64,000 nt of DNA, taken from assembly GCA_965262365.1 (NCBI GenBank), contig OZ253541.1:3410001-3474000 (forward strand), read 5' to 3'. Positions 7,639 through 17,206 of this stretch are shown here, one piece after another; the first letter of the stretch is position 1, and each line of letters opens with the position of its first letter. The notes under the pieces were generated by a model. The model worked only from the letters and a program-made list of their open reading frames with translations, ran no database searches and was not told the origin of the DNA. Position numbers and translations under genes: made by a program. The DNA comes from UBA6522 sp965262365 (lineage in GTDB: Bacteria > Pseudomonadota > Gammaproteobacteria > Steroidobacterales > Rariloculaceae).

Positions 7639-10600
7639 ATGAGGGACAACAACGAGAGCGTAGCCTTGGAGAAGCTCAAGGGCGCGTTGGTTGAAATCGA
7701 GGAAACGTCCGGTCGGGCTACCGACGGAAAATGGCTCGAAAGGCTGACGGCCGACTGCGGCCCCCTCATCGCCGAATGGGATGTTTGCAAAGCTTGGACT
7801 TGGGACGATTGGCCTGAGAAAAATCACCCCGAAAGCGGCATTGATGTGATCGCGGAGCGGGCCGACGGCAATCTGATAGCGATTCAGTGCAAGTCAAGGA
7901 AACTCGATGACCAGGGCTCGGGGGCACCCATCAACAAGGGCGAGATTGACAGCTTCATCGCCGAATCATCGAGCATTGGGATCCCCTTTGCCGAGCGTTG
8001 GCTGGTGGTCAACGGCGCGGTCAACGTCAACGCGAATGCGGACCGGGTCATGGAGGGGAACAAGGTTGCGCACATCAATATATACGCGGATATCAAGAAG
8101 CACCTCGACGGCGTGGGCGGTGCCCCTGTGGAGGACTGCCCCCACTGCCAAAACCCCGACGCCATGCAGACGCGGGATTGCATGCAACGGGAAGCGGTGC
8201 TGGCCTCCGTTGTCGCCCTGAAAAGCCTCGCGCAAAGTGGCACGGGGGAGGCCAGAGGCCGAATTATCCTGCCGTGCGGCACTGGCAAATCGCGCATCGC
8301 GCTTCAGTTGATCGAGGCACTCACCGAGACGGGACAGGTCTCCACGATCCTTTGCCCCTCAATCGCGCTGGTTGCGCAATTGCGCCGTGAATTTCTCATC
8401 CACAGCAGCAGGCCGCTTGTGGCACTCGCCGTGTGTTCCGACCAAACTGCCGCGCACGGAAGCGACTTGTCAAAGGACCAGACGGCCGATTTGAGCCGAG
8501 CCAGCGCCCGTGACGTGAAGGGGCGCGTGACCACGGACCCCAGCGAGATTGCCGAATGGATGGGAGCATTGCCCGAGGGTCACGTGGGTGTGATTTTTGG
8601 GACTTATCAGTCGAGCTACAAGATCGCCGAAGCTTTGACTTCAAGCAGGACAACGATTGCCGTCCTCGTCGCCGACGAAGCGCATCGGACGGCTGGGATT
8701 CGGCGGGTCAAAGGGAAGGATGAGCGCTTGCGCGACTTCACCGTTTGCCACAAACAGCTTCACTGTCCTGCGACTTACCGCGTTTATCAAACGGCCACGC
8801 CGAAGATTTACAAAACCCAAAGGGAGCGCAATGCCGAGAAGCGGATGCGAAACCAAGACTGGATCGTTCGCAGCATGGACGATGAAAACGTATTCGGTCC
8901 GGAGCTTTACCGCAGATCCTATCGCGATGCCGTGGAGAACGGATGGCTTTCCGATTACCGGATCATCGCGCTCGGTGTGAATGACCCCGAAGCCTACCGA
9001 ACCGCCAACGAACTGGCTGGCCAAAGGAAGAGCCTGTCCACCGTTCAATTCCTGCGCGGGTTGGCCCTGGCCCTCGTCATGGGCGGCGCCACCCGCATTG
9101 ATGGGCACGTCATCCGCTCCTCCATCAACTTTCTGAACACCATCAAGAAGTCAAAAGACATGACCCAGGCGCTGGCCTCAAAAACCGTGCGCAATTGGGT
9201 GGGCAACCGGCTCGCGGCCGATGGCGTGGCAGAGGAGCCCGCCGACTATCGCCTGCAACACCTTGATGCGGACAGCAATGTGGCACAGCGTGAACAGGCG
9301 AAGGCGCAAATCGCCGCAGCGACAGACAAAAATCCGCGCGGCATTCTCAATGTGGGGATATTTGGCGAGGGAACGGATGCGCCCTCGCTTTCGGCGGTGG
9401 GGTTCATCGAGCCGCGCAAGTCGCCAGTAGACGTGATTCAGGCGGTGGGCCGTGTTATGCGGCGTTCGGAAGGCAAGCGGTTGGGCTATATCGTCTGTCC
9501 CATCGTCATCCCCCCAAATGACGACGCGGAGCAATGGCTTGCCAACAGCAACAACCCCGATGATGGCTGGCAGGCGTTGGGCCAAATCCTGATGGCCTTG
9601 CGCGCCCATGACGATCGCATTGAGGAAAAGCTGGAGGACCTGATGAGCGTCTATCTCCCTCCGGCTCCCGCAGAGGACGAGGAAGTGAGCACCGTGGTGG
9701 CTGTGGGTTCCGATACGGGCCGCGCAGCCTACTTCCTGCACGAAGGCAAGCAAGGCGATGCCGAGCGTGCCACCGAGGATGTGGTGAAGGGGACGGCGCA
9801 GAGCGCGGATGTGTTCCGCCCTCTCAACGAGGCCATGCCGGAAGTCGGGGGAGGCAAAGCGGCGACGGATGCGGTCGCACTGCCACCAATAAGCGAACCC
9901 CACCGGATCTTGACCGGGAAGCTCAACCGGGACGGCAGCTTTGAAATGCGCGAACAATCGGTTGTCAGGGACAAGCCCAAGACGGACGGCACGCCCCGCC
10001 CAATCAACGTGAAAAAGACCAAGGCCGCAGCCCGGAAGATGCTCAACGGCAAATCGGGGCGCAAAATCGCCCGCAAGCGAAAGCGGAAATCCCCGGAGGA
10101 ATTGGACGCACTCAGAGAACAACGAACCCTGAATCTTCTGGCGGGGTCCAAAGCCGACGAAATGGGGATTTTCGTCAACCTGCTGGAGAAGTCCGGGCTT
10201 TGCCGGAACAACGCGCAACGCAGCGTCAACACCCTTGAGGAAGTCATTGCGGAGGCGAAGCTGCGCCTCGAAGAGGACGAGCTTGCCAGCACGCTCGACG
10301 CTCATTTCGGGCTGGACAAGCAATCCGGTTCGCCGGGCAAGGACCGTGCGGACGGCTGCACCATCGCATCGTTGCTATTGATGAACGCCGCCATGCTGCA
10401 TCAGCGGATTGCCGCAGGCGCTTGGCTGCCTGGGGTCGAGAGGCTGGCGACCATCAAGGTCGCGCCGAACGCGGCCCAACTCGCGCTGCGCCAATGGAAC
10501 ACGATCACCCGCCATGACTTTCGCCCGGTGCTCGAACCCGCCATTGAGTTGATATGGAAGGTGCAAGACACGGGACGAGAATCGGGTCTAAACAAGGCGA

Positions 10601-12621
10601 TGAGGCACATTGCCGGCGAAGCGGAGCGCCTTGCGAAGAGCTATGCGGACCTCGGCGCCGATTACGCTGGGGAATTGTTCAACCGGGTCATGGGCAACCA
10701 GGCGTCGGACGGCGCCTACTTCACCCGCCCAGAGGCTGCTTCGCTGCTGGCCCGGCTTGCGCTCGATGCGGCGGCTCCCGATGCGGACTGGACTGATCGG
10801 CAAACATGGGAGAGCAACCGCGTCGTCGATTTGGCCTGCGGGTCGGGAACGCTGCTTGCCGCGTCGCTCACCGAAATGAAACGTCGGGCGCGGGAAAGGG
10901 GGCTGGGCGAACGGCAACTCGCGGACCTGCAAAAACTCGCGGTGGAGAAAACCATCTCAGGGTTGGACTTCAATCCCGTCTCGCTGCAACTGGCCGCCGC
11001 ACAACTCACGGCGGGCAACACCGATGTGACCTACCGGAATATGGGGCTGCACCGAATGCCCTATGGCGCGACGGATGACAATGCGAATGTCGTGCAGGCG
11101 GGGTCGCTCGAACTGCTTGGACAGCGCCGGGTCATCGGCATGGGCGATGAGTTCGACTTGGGCGATCAGGATGTTGCCTCGGAGCGGCTGCAAATGGCTC
11201 AGGACGATCCGACTCTTGAAGATGCGGTCGATGCCGTGTTGGGGGCGCGGGTGGTGATTATGAACCCCCCGTTCACGAACAGGGAAAAAATGGGGGAGAA
11301 GTTTTCGAAGGAGATCAGGAGGCGCTTGAGAGAGCGGGTAGATGGGCTGGGCAGAACCTTGGTCCGGAACGATGCCGAACTGGACGGGTTTGGCGACAAG
11401 AACTCGATTAAACCGCTTTTCGTGGTGCTCGCGGACAAGTGCTTGAACGCATCCAATGGCGTTCTCGCTATGGTGAATCCCACTATCGCGCTAACCACCC
11501 CTTCGGGACAGCGCGAGCGTCAAGTCCTCGCCAAGCGGTTCCACATCCACATGCTTCTCACCAGCCATCAACCGGGCGACATTAACCTGAGTCAAAACAC
11601 GTCCATCAACGAAAGCTTGATTATTGCCCGACGTTTTGAGCCGAGGGAGGGGACCCGGCCGCCCACGCGAATCATCAGCCTGGACAGGATGCCGACCGAC
11701 GACAGGGCGGTGGCCGAACTGCACGACCACCTCATCCGATGTGAGACGGGCCTGCTGTCCGACGGCTGGGGAGAGGTTTCCGAGTGGCCGGTCGAGCGCA
11801 TTGAGGCCGGTGATTGGACGGCAGGTGTGTTTCGAGCGCCGGAGCTGGCCGACGCGGCCTTCGATCTCGCCAATCATAATTCGCTCCTCCGGATGGAGGA
11901 TCAGGACATGGTGCCATCCGCTGTGTTGGATGGGGGGGCGCAATTGCGTGAGTTCGGGAAGGCCGACGTTAATGCGCCGGGCGTTTTTCCGGTCTTGTAT
12001 TCCAAGAGCGCCGAGGCCCAGCAAACCATTCGGGGGGTGCCGGATCAGCATTGGGCACCCAAAAAGTCGGTACCAGAGCGTGAATGGGTGGACATTCCTG
12101 GCTCCGATGGTCCGCAGCACCCCATCACCGCTCGTCGGATCCTGCATCACGCCGCCCACCTGTTGGTGACTGGCGGGCAGCGCACCGGCACCGGCCGTCT
12201 GACTGCGGTGGCACAGGAGGAGCGGTGCCTCGGCGTGGGCTGGCTGCCGGTGCCGGGGGTCACGCTGGAAAATGCGAAGGCCGCGGCCGTCTTCCTCAAT
12301 TCGACCGCTGGGCGACTGCAACTGCTACGCAATCCCGGAAGGACACTGGAATTTCCAAAGTACAGGCCAGCGGGTCTGAAAGCCATCCGATTGCCCGATC
12401 TCTCCGACAGGGACATGGTTGGCGGTTTGGCTCGCTGCTGGGAGGCGACAGCGGAGATGGAAGTTCCGCAATACCGCGACGGCGAGTGCGCCGTGCGGCG
12501 CATTTGGGATGATGCCGTGGCCGAAGCTTTGGGATGGGACAAGGATTGGCTTTCCGGGCTTCGGCATTTGCTTCACCGAGAGCCTCATGTCAGGGGGCTT
12601 GGTTACAACCAATTCGGATAA
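7639..12621 (+). CDS. Type ISP-like restriction-modification enzyme (nuclease-helicase-methyltransferase fusion)
   Basis: 1,660 residues from ATG 7639 with AAGGAA upstream. Domains in order: an Mrr-like nuclease with D69 and Q83-x-K85; an SF2 helicase/translocase with Walker A LPCGTGKSRI (about 211-220), DEAH box 346-349, TATP 385-388 and motif VI QAVGR (601-605); a coupler region; an N6-adenine methyltransferase with VVDLACGSGT (about 1062-1071) and NPPF (1209-1212); and a C-terminal target-recognition region. This order and length match the single-polypeptide enzymes LlaGI and LlaBIII, which methylate an asymmetric site and translocate along unmodified DNA before cutting. The enzyme should be self-contained for self/non-self discrimination. 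GC content and intact motifs suggest a functional gene. Confidence 0.9.
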   Translation: MRDNNESVALEKLKGALVEIEETSGRATDGKWLERLTADCGPLIAEWDVCKAWTWDDWPEKNHPESGIDVIAERADGNLIAIQCKSRKLDDQGSGAPINKGEIDSFIAESSSIGIPFAERWLVVNGAVNVNANADRVMEGNKVAHINIYADIKKHLDGVGGAPVEDCPHCQNPDAMQTRDCMQREAVLASVVALKSLAQSGTGEARGRIILPCGTGKSRIALQLIEALTETGQVSTILCPSIALVAQLRREFLIHSSRPLVALAVCSDQTAAHGSDLSKDQTADLSRASARDVKGRVTTDPSEIAEWMGALPEGHVGVIFGTYQSSYKIAEALTSSRTTIAVLVADEAHRTAGIRRVKGKDERLRDFTVCHKQLHCPATYRVYQTATPKIYKTQRERNAEKRMRNQDWIVRSMDDENVFGPELYRRSYRDAVENGWLSDYRIIALGVNDPEAYRTANELAGQRKSLSTVQFLRGLALALVMGGATRIDGHVIRSSINFLNTIKKSKDMTQALASKTVRNWVGNRLAADGVAEEPADYRLQHLDADSNVAQREQAKAQIAAATDKNPRGILNVGIFGEGTDAPSLSAVGFIEPRKSPVDVIQAVGRVMRRSEGKRLGYIVCPIVIPPNDDAEQWLANSNNPDDGWQALGQILMALRAHDDRIEEKLEDLMSVYLPPAPAEDEEVSTVVAVGSDTGRAAYFLHEGKQGDAERATEDVVKGTAQSADVFRPLNEAMPEVGGGKAATDAVALPPISEPHRILTGKLNRDGSFEMREQSVVRDKPKTDGTPRPINVKKTKAAARKMLNGKSGRKIARKRKRKSPEELDALREQRTLNLLAGSKADEMGIFVNLLEKSGLCRNNAQRSVNTLEEVIAEAKLRLEEDELASTLDAHFGLDKQSGSPGKDRADGCTIASLLLMNAAMLHQRIAAGAWLPGVERLATIKVAPNAAQLALRQWNTITRHDFRPVLEPAIELIWKVQDTGRESGLNKAMRHIAGEAERLAKSYADLGADYAGELFNRVMGNQASDGAYFTRPEAASLLARLALDAAAPDADWTDRQTWESNRVVDLACGSGTLLAASLTEMKRRARERGLGERQLADLQKLAVEKTISGLDFNPVSLQLAAAQLTAGNTDVTYRNMGLHRMPYGATDDNANVVQAGSLELLGQRRVIGMGDEFDLGDQDVASERLQMAQDDPTLEDAVDAVLGARVVIMNPPFTNREKMGEKFSKEIRRRLRERVDGLGRTLVRNDAELDGFGDKNSIKPLFVVLADKCLNASNGVLAMVNPTIALTTPSGQRERQVLAKRFHIHMLLTSHQPGDINLSQNTSINESLIIARRFEPREGTRPPTRIISLDRMPTDDRAVAELHDHLIRCETGLLSDGWGEVSEWPVERIEAGDWTAGVFRAPELADAAFDLANHNSLLRMEDQDMVPSAVLDGGAQLREFGKADVNAPGVFPVLYSKSAEAQQTIRGVPDQHWAPKKSVPEREWVDIPGSDGPQHPITARRILHHAAHLLVTGGQRTGTGRLTAVAQEERCLGVGWLPVPGVTLENAKAAAVFLNSTAGRLQLLRNPGRTLEFPKYRPAGLKAIRLPDLSDRDMVGGLARCWEATAEMEVPQYRDGECAVRRIWDDAVAEALGWDKDWLSGLRHLLHREPHVRGLGYNQFG

Positions 12622-13661
12622 GATTGGGAAGGGGCGGTATTTCAGCAGTCCGCAAGCGCCTTGTGGAGTCACTTCCAGTCGGTGATTAATCGGGTGGAAG
12701 CGGTGTTCCCTGTCAGTCGGCATTCAAAACTGACCCACTAGCAAGTTTCTGGCCCTGTTTGGACCCAGCGAATCCGATATGGCAGGGCGAGCGTTACCGG
12801 AAATAATGGCAATACATAACAGAAACCGATAACTACCCCGGTTAGCTGCGACTTTGACCCGCTTCGGTACGCCTTGAGTGCGTTGGAGTTGGAAAAAATT
12901 TGTGTTCGTTATGCTTACAGAGATTGATCATTAAGAAAAAACTTCTTAAAGATCAATATAGTTACATCATAGAGGACATTAGCGACGAACCCGCTACGCG
13001 CCAGCCGACGATGCGCCCCATGAACGCATCGATCACGAACGCCACTTAGGTCAAGCCGCGCCAGGTCGCGACGTATCTCAGATCGGAAAACCACAACGCG
13101 CTCGGCTGCAACACACTCAACTTCGATTCAGCCGGTCCTGAGCACGCGCCCGCTGAGCCTCCGGAAAAGTCGGAGCGCTTGACCCGGCCATTGGGTAACC
13201 CGTCATGCCGACGAATTGCCGCTATTGAGCGGATCAAGATGTTTGTACAGTACTATTGCGTGGATGGCTCGGAAGGGCAGCGCAGTGGTATAGTGAATGG
13301 GGAAACTGGATGGACGTTCACGCAGCGCTGGCGTATCGGCTCGGAATCCTTGGAACTCAAGTCAGGCGACCGACTCTAATGTACGTGCAGCGACCCCCCA
13401 TTTTGACTGGTCCACAAACAGTCCCGGGGGTCTGCGGCGTGTCGGTGTTGCAAGGCAACATAGTCCTTGAAGCGCCAAGGCGCAAGAAGCTAGTGGCGGG
13501 GTGAGTCTAAAGTGGATCCCTTAGCGGGGATAGGAACAAGCAAAGACCCTTCGAGACTACGATCTCGAGCATTAAACGGAACGTACAATCAAAGGGATCA
13601 CAGGACGAGTTAGGTCAATGTGCGGTGGTGGTTTTCCACGCCTAATTGGAAAGTTTCGAAC
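12622..13661. other. Gap with decayed mobile-element DNA
   Basis: About 1 kb without an intact gene. GC drops visibly after 12,780, with an AT-rich stretch near 12,880-12,980. The segment 12,711-12,739 (TGTCAGTCGG followed by CATTCAAAACTGACCCACT) resembles the terminal repeats of IS21-family elements. An IS3-family orfB remnant lies at about 12,979-13,237. I see no credible gene at 13,240-13,660. Confidence 0.5.
12979..13237 (-). pseudogene. IS3-family orfB (integrase) remnant
   Basis: The minus-strand translation contains ALWFSDLRYVATWRGL, a stop, then VAFVIDAFMGRIVGWRVAG. This is the segment around the first catalytic aspartate of IS3-family transposases. The in-frame TAA, the absence of the other catalytic residues and the short length show that it is dead. 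Its orientation matches the orfA remnant at 14,852-15,019. Confidence 0.75.
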
Positions 13662-14168
13662 ATGATGCGACGTATACTAGGTTTGCTCTTGGCCGTTAGT
13701 CTTCCATTGTTCATTTTGGTAACAACGTTGTCGCAAGAGCCACAGCCAAGGATTGAGGGTGTACCAACACTTGGACACGTAGTAAGGGCAATAGCAACTG
13801 CGCCCATTCGAGAAGGCCCGCCTAGTGGATATCGGCGCCTTCCTGGCCACAAGATCGGCGCTACAAAAGCCAACAGCGATTACGTAATATCGAATGTGTC
13901 AACTTCACCCTATTTGTTTTCCACTCAGACGTGGATCGAACTTTCGGTTGAGGGAGAAAATGACGCCATTGGGTGGGTGTATTGGGGAAGTGAAGACGAC
14001 GTTTCTAATAGCAAGAACTTTATGTTTGAGCGTATCGTTACACCATCTCCCGAGACGCTTGATCAAGCTCATAATTCCTTAGAATTTGGTTTTCCTATCG
14101 CTGAAGAAGCTTCGAAGGTAGTTGAATCGGCTCCTAATACCGACGATTCAGCCTACACTATCGAATAG
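13662..14168 (+). CDS. Secreted or membrane-anchored SH3-like protein
   Basis: 168 residues from ATG 13662 (an adjacent ATG at 13665 is possible). The N-terminus is basic, then hydrophobic (RRILGLLLAVSLPLFILVTTL), a signal peptide or membrane anchor. Residues about 40-115 resemble a bacterial SH3-like domain: PIREGP, SDYVISNV, WIELSV and GWVYWGSED. The tail is acidic and probably disordered. Such domains commonly bind peptidoglycan or proteins in the periplasm. The following gene encodes a small membrane protein 24 bp downstream, so the two may work together. Base composition is poorer in GC than the flanking core, suggesting transfer. No family name is certain. Confidence 0.6.
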   Translation: MMRRILGLLLAVSLPLFILVTTLSQEPQPRIEGVPTLGHVVRAIATAPIREGPPSGYRRLPGHKIGATKANSDYVISNVSTSPYLFSTQTWIELSVEGENDAIGWVYWGSEDDVSNSKNFMFERIVTPSPETLDQAHNSLEFGFPIAEEASKVVESAPNTDDSAYTIE

Positions 14169-14192
14169 TCTGTTCGATCAAGCAGCCACAGC

Positions 14193-14555
14193 GTGGAGCC
14201 CAATGTCTTATTGGAACAATTTTTTATTCTGCTTGTACCATTTTTTGCTTTTTTCTGCGGCGTTGGAATTGCGGACGCAATTGATCTGTACTCCGGTATT
14301 CCCAGAAAGACCGTTTGGCTAATGTCTGTACCAACGGGATTGGTGAGTACGGGGCTTCTAATGATTAGTGCGAGTGTTGCTGTTTCTAACGGTGGCGCTG
14401 GCGAGAATGGACCCCTTATTGTTTATGGATACATGGAGTCCGTTCCGAAGTATTCGGTATTTGTGGGTGTACTAATGTTCTATGGAACGGCAACGCCCGA
14501 ACTATTTCAAGCACTTCGTAACAAAATTCGTAGCGATCTGCCCGGAAACGATTAG
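14193..14555 (+). CDS. Small membrane protein, unknown function
   Basis: 120 residues from GTG 14193. Three hydrophobic segments are visible at residues about 7-28 (FFILLVPFFAFFCGVGIA), 43-64 (VWLMSVPTGLVSTGLLMIS) and 86-102 (YSVFVGVLMFYGTA), followed by a short charged tail. It follows the SH3-like gene by 24 bp on the same strand. I do not recognise the family. The pair lies between two halves of a decayed IS3-type element. Confidence 0.5.
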   Translation: MEPNVLLEQFFILLVPFFAFFCGVGIADAIDLYSGIPRKTVWLMSVPTGLVSTGLLMISASVAVSNGGAGENGPLIVYGYMESVPKYSVFVGVLMFYGTATPELFQALRNKIRSDLPGND

Positions 14556-15117
14556 ACAGACTTGGCCCAAACAGCGACGCTTCTCCTAGCGTTCAAGGAT
14601 GAGCATGAACAGAGCTCGTTCTGCGATTCGCTCCGAGTGCGGGAACTTACAACGAGCCCCCTCAACTAAACGATAAGAAACTGCTTTTCTGAACATCCGT
14701 CAAATCTATATTTGGGCACAAGCCATTTCAGCGCAAGTGTTTTTTGAAGAATCTGCATATGAACGAGTTTGCTTCCCTCGATTCGGGCAATTTCGGGAAG
14801 TTCAGGAACGCATGCCACAGGCCGTCAAACAGGAAGAGCTGCGAGTTTCGTCTAGCCGCCGCCAACTATCGATGCGCGAGCGTACGAAGACTCGCCGTGT
14901 AGCCCCTGCAACACGACCCGGATCTTCTCCTCAGCTGCATAGGGTCGCCGGGTTGCCCGGCGGATCGCCCTGACCGTCTTCTCCGCACCGCGCTTGGATG
15001 AGTTTTTCTTTGCTCTCATCGTTTTCTCCACGTCGACATCGATATCACATGGAAGTTGGTGTTCGCGTTGCCTTATGGGTTTCGATAGACGCAATGAATG
15101 GATAGGGAGTGAATGGG
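14556..15117. other. Gap holding an IS3 orfA remnant
   Basis: No intact gene. The region 14,556-14,850 shows nothing I recognise on either strand. The rest contains the orfA remnant listed separately and the leader of the next gene, whose AGGGAG ribosome-binding site lies just before ATG 15118. Confidence 0.5.
14852..15019 (-). pseudogene. IS3-family orfA remnant
   Basis: From ATG 15019 the minus strand encodes MRAKKNSSKRGAEKTVRAI followed by RRATRRPYAAEEKIRVVLQGLHGE. This is the start of the helix-turn-helix protein of IS3-family elements. Similarity ends after about 45 residues and the frame stops at 14,852, so half of orfA is missing. Confidence 0.75.
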
Positions 15118-15801
15118 ATGATCGAAAATACCAGTGACAGCCGGATTCTGGGGATAGAAAACAGAACCGAGAATTGGAAAACGGCACGCTATTTTGCGCC
15201 GCTCTTCGGAGACGAAGCGATCGGTCTCGCGCGGCGCCTCGGGGAAAATGGGGATATAGAACCGCGCAACGTGCGACTAGAGCTCTACTGGAGTGGGGTT
15301 CGAGACTTCCTGTTCGAAAAGTTCAAGAAAAATGACACCGTCGCCGAACGCGATTTGCGGAAGTGCAGAATCCAGGAGAGCTATCGTCGATTGTTTTTCA
15401 GCCTTCGCGACGAGGTCGTCGCGTATCGAGGATTGCGTGTGAAGGAGAGTCGCAATTACAGCGCGTCGGAGAAGGAGCGGTTATTCAACAACCTGATCCA
15501 CACCGAAATCGATATCGTGCTGGACACGCCGCGCACACTGTTCATTGGAGAGGTCAAGCACCAGATGGATCTTGGTGCCAACAGCAATCTGGTGCTCGTG
15601 CACCAACTCATCAGGCAGTACGTAATGGCCAAGATTCTGGCTGACTTGACGAACGCGCGGAAGGAGATCGCCTCTTTTGTTGTGGGCGTCTACGCAAAAA
15701 AGCGCCAAGTTCAATTCATGATCGATCACAAATGGATGGACCGCTGCAACGTACTGACGTGGGACGACATCAAGCAGCTTGTCTCGCCCTCCGAGGCGTA
15801 G
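15118..15801 (+). CDS. PD-(D/E)XK nuclease-like protein
   Basis: 227 residues from ATG 15118, which has AGGGAG eight bases upstream; GTG 15109 is an alternative. The middle carries a textbook signature: D132 in TEIDIVL, then E145-x-K147 in FIGEVKHQ, with a helix (LVHQLIRQYVMAKIL) after it as in the restriction-endonuclease fold. The N-terminal 100 residues are charged and helical. It is followed 56 bp later by an unrecognised gene on the same strand, and the two look like a unit. A conflict or defence function is inference from fold, low GC and island context; I cannot match it to a named system. Confidence 0.7.
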   Translation: MIENTSDSRILGIENRTENWKTARYFAPLFGDEAIGLARRLGENGDIEPRNVRLELYWSGVRDFLFEKFKKNDTVAERDLRKCRIQESYRRLFFSLRDEVVAYRGLRVKESRNYSASEKERLFNNLIHTEIDIVLDTPRTLFIGEVKHQMDLGANSNLVLVHQLIRQYVMAKILADLTNARKEIASFVVGVYAKKRQVQFMIDHKWMDRCNVLTWDDIKQLVSPSEA

Positions 15802-15857
15802 CGGCACACTTGGAAAGCTCGCTACGAGCGTGCGATTCGGTTTGAGGGTTCAGCAAA

Positions 15858-16922
15858 TTGGCGGCTGGTCAAAAGCGTTCTGAAATAGGAAAAGCATTGG
15901 AAACGCACGACGACTCGGTGAAATACCATTTTCTTTGGGAAGAACTGCACATATCGCGCGATCTGCTCCAGTTGGGCCTTGAGCACCTCAAGGAAATCAA
16001 TGTAAGCATGACGAGGCATCATGTGCCGCAGCAGTTGCTGGGGAGCGGGCTCGAACGATTGATGAAGTGCTACATCGCGCTCATATGCAAGAGTCGAACC
16101 GATTGCTTTCCGGACAAAAGGTACATGCAAGAATTTGGGCATGATCTGGTAAAGCTGTTGAGCAAGATCTGCGAATCCATGTACGGCGGAACCAGGCGAA
16201 GGTTTGTGCGGCGGGAATTGGCGTTCATTGAGACGGACGAGGTCTTGCGGGAGTGTGTACGAATTCTGTCGATATTTGGAAGGAAGGGTCGCTACTTTAA
16301 TTTGGACGTGGTGAGTGGCGTTGCAACGGAGCTGATCGACCCGACGGATGAATGGCAAAGCCTGGAACGACATGTCGAGAATCCAGCGCGCTTCAGCGAC
16401 TCGGCAAAGGATCTCTTCGAAGTCCATTATCCGCGCGTCAATGCTCAGTTGATCGGGAAGTTAGAGCGACTGATAAGGGCGATCGCCCTGCAATTTGTGT
16501 TAGGGGAACACACCGACCCCTACGGGATAATCTGGGACACGTCGGCAACGTTTCGGGGATTCAGGGAGTTCAGCAATGAGGAGTTCCCAAGTGAGGAGGA
16601 ACGCTGCTCCTATGAATTATTCGAGGAAACGCCAAGTACCTACTACAGGGGATCCGACCGGGAAATTATGAATGGTGAGTCACCAACACGCGAGGTGGCG
16701 AAGTCGGACTTCGAGGGCGAGTGGCCATTTCGAGTCGCTAAACGAATTGTGCTTGAACGCCGGGAGGCCCGTTTTTCTGTCGCAAATGTTCATGGCTACC
16801 CCTACGCGCTCAATTTGGCTGCAAAAGAGAGGTACAAGTTACCGTTTCCTCACGAAGGGGGTGTTGCACACGTAGGACAGACGATAGGTCCGTTCATGGG
16901 AATGGCCAAGAACCTTCAATGA
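15858..16922 (+). CDS. Unknown protein with a HEPN-like stretch
   Basis: 354 residues if TTG 15858 is the start (GAGGG lies about nine bases upstream); the first in-frame ATG is at 16,008, after 50 residues. Residues about 61-101 (GSGLERLMKCYIAL, then FGHDLVKLLSKI) resemble helices of HEPN-type domains, but the R-x4-6-H ribonuclease motif is not clear. The C-terminal part has no recognisable motif. No signal peptide or membrane segment is seen. It follows the PD-(D/E)XK gene by 56 bp, suggesting co-expression. Family unknown; the HEPN comparison is weak and needs a profile search. Confidence 0.55.
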   Translation: MAAGQKRSEIGKALETHDDSVKYHFLWEELHISRDLLQLGLEHLKEINVSMTRHHVPQQLLGSGLERLMKCYIALICKSRTDCFPDKRYMQEFGHDLVKLLSKICESMYGGTRRRFVRRELAFIETDEVLRECVRILSIFGRKGRYFNLDVVSGVATELIDPTDEWQSLERHVENPARFSDSAKDLFEVHYPRVNAQLIGKLERLIRAIALQFVLGEHTDPYGIIWDTSATFRGFREFSNEEFPSEEERCSYELFEETPSTYYRGSDREIMNGESPTREVAKSDFEGEWPFRVAKRIVLERREARFSVANVHGYPYALNLAAKERYKLPFPHEGGVAHVGQTIGPFMGMAKNLQ

Positions 16923-17206
16923 CGGTTTATTGCTCGCCGCGCTTGTCCTCTGATTCGGCATACGAACTTCGTGCAGGATCACTTGCTTAAGTGCCGCCGC
17001 CAACCTAGGGCGTCTGCCCCGAGGTCTTCGAGCAAGCTTTGTTTTCAGGCTCGGCGGTGTCGACCGTGCCCAGGGGCACTCCAAGAGTCAGGGACCATTT
17101 CGTCGTTCCCGCATCTCTTGCGAGGTGCTAGGATTCGCAACAGGAGCGGGCTTGGCAAGTCGACCCGCGCTCCCACCCAATCCCGGCCCACGGAGGGCCA
17201 ACGTCT

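Noticed and set aside
13179..13504. Short plus-strand frames near 13.2-13.5 kb
   Set aside because: No ribosome-binding site, no recognisable motif, and they overlap decayed IS DNA.
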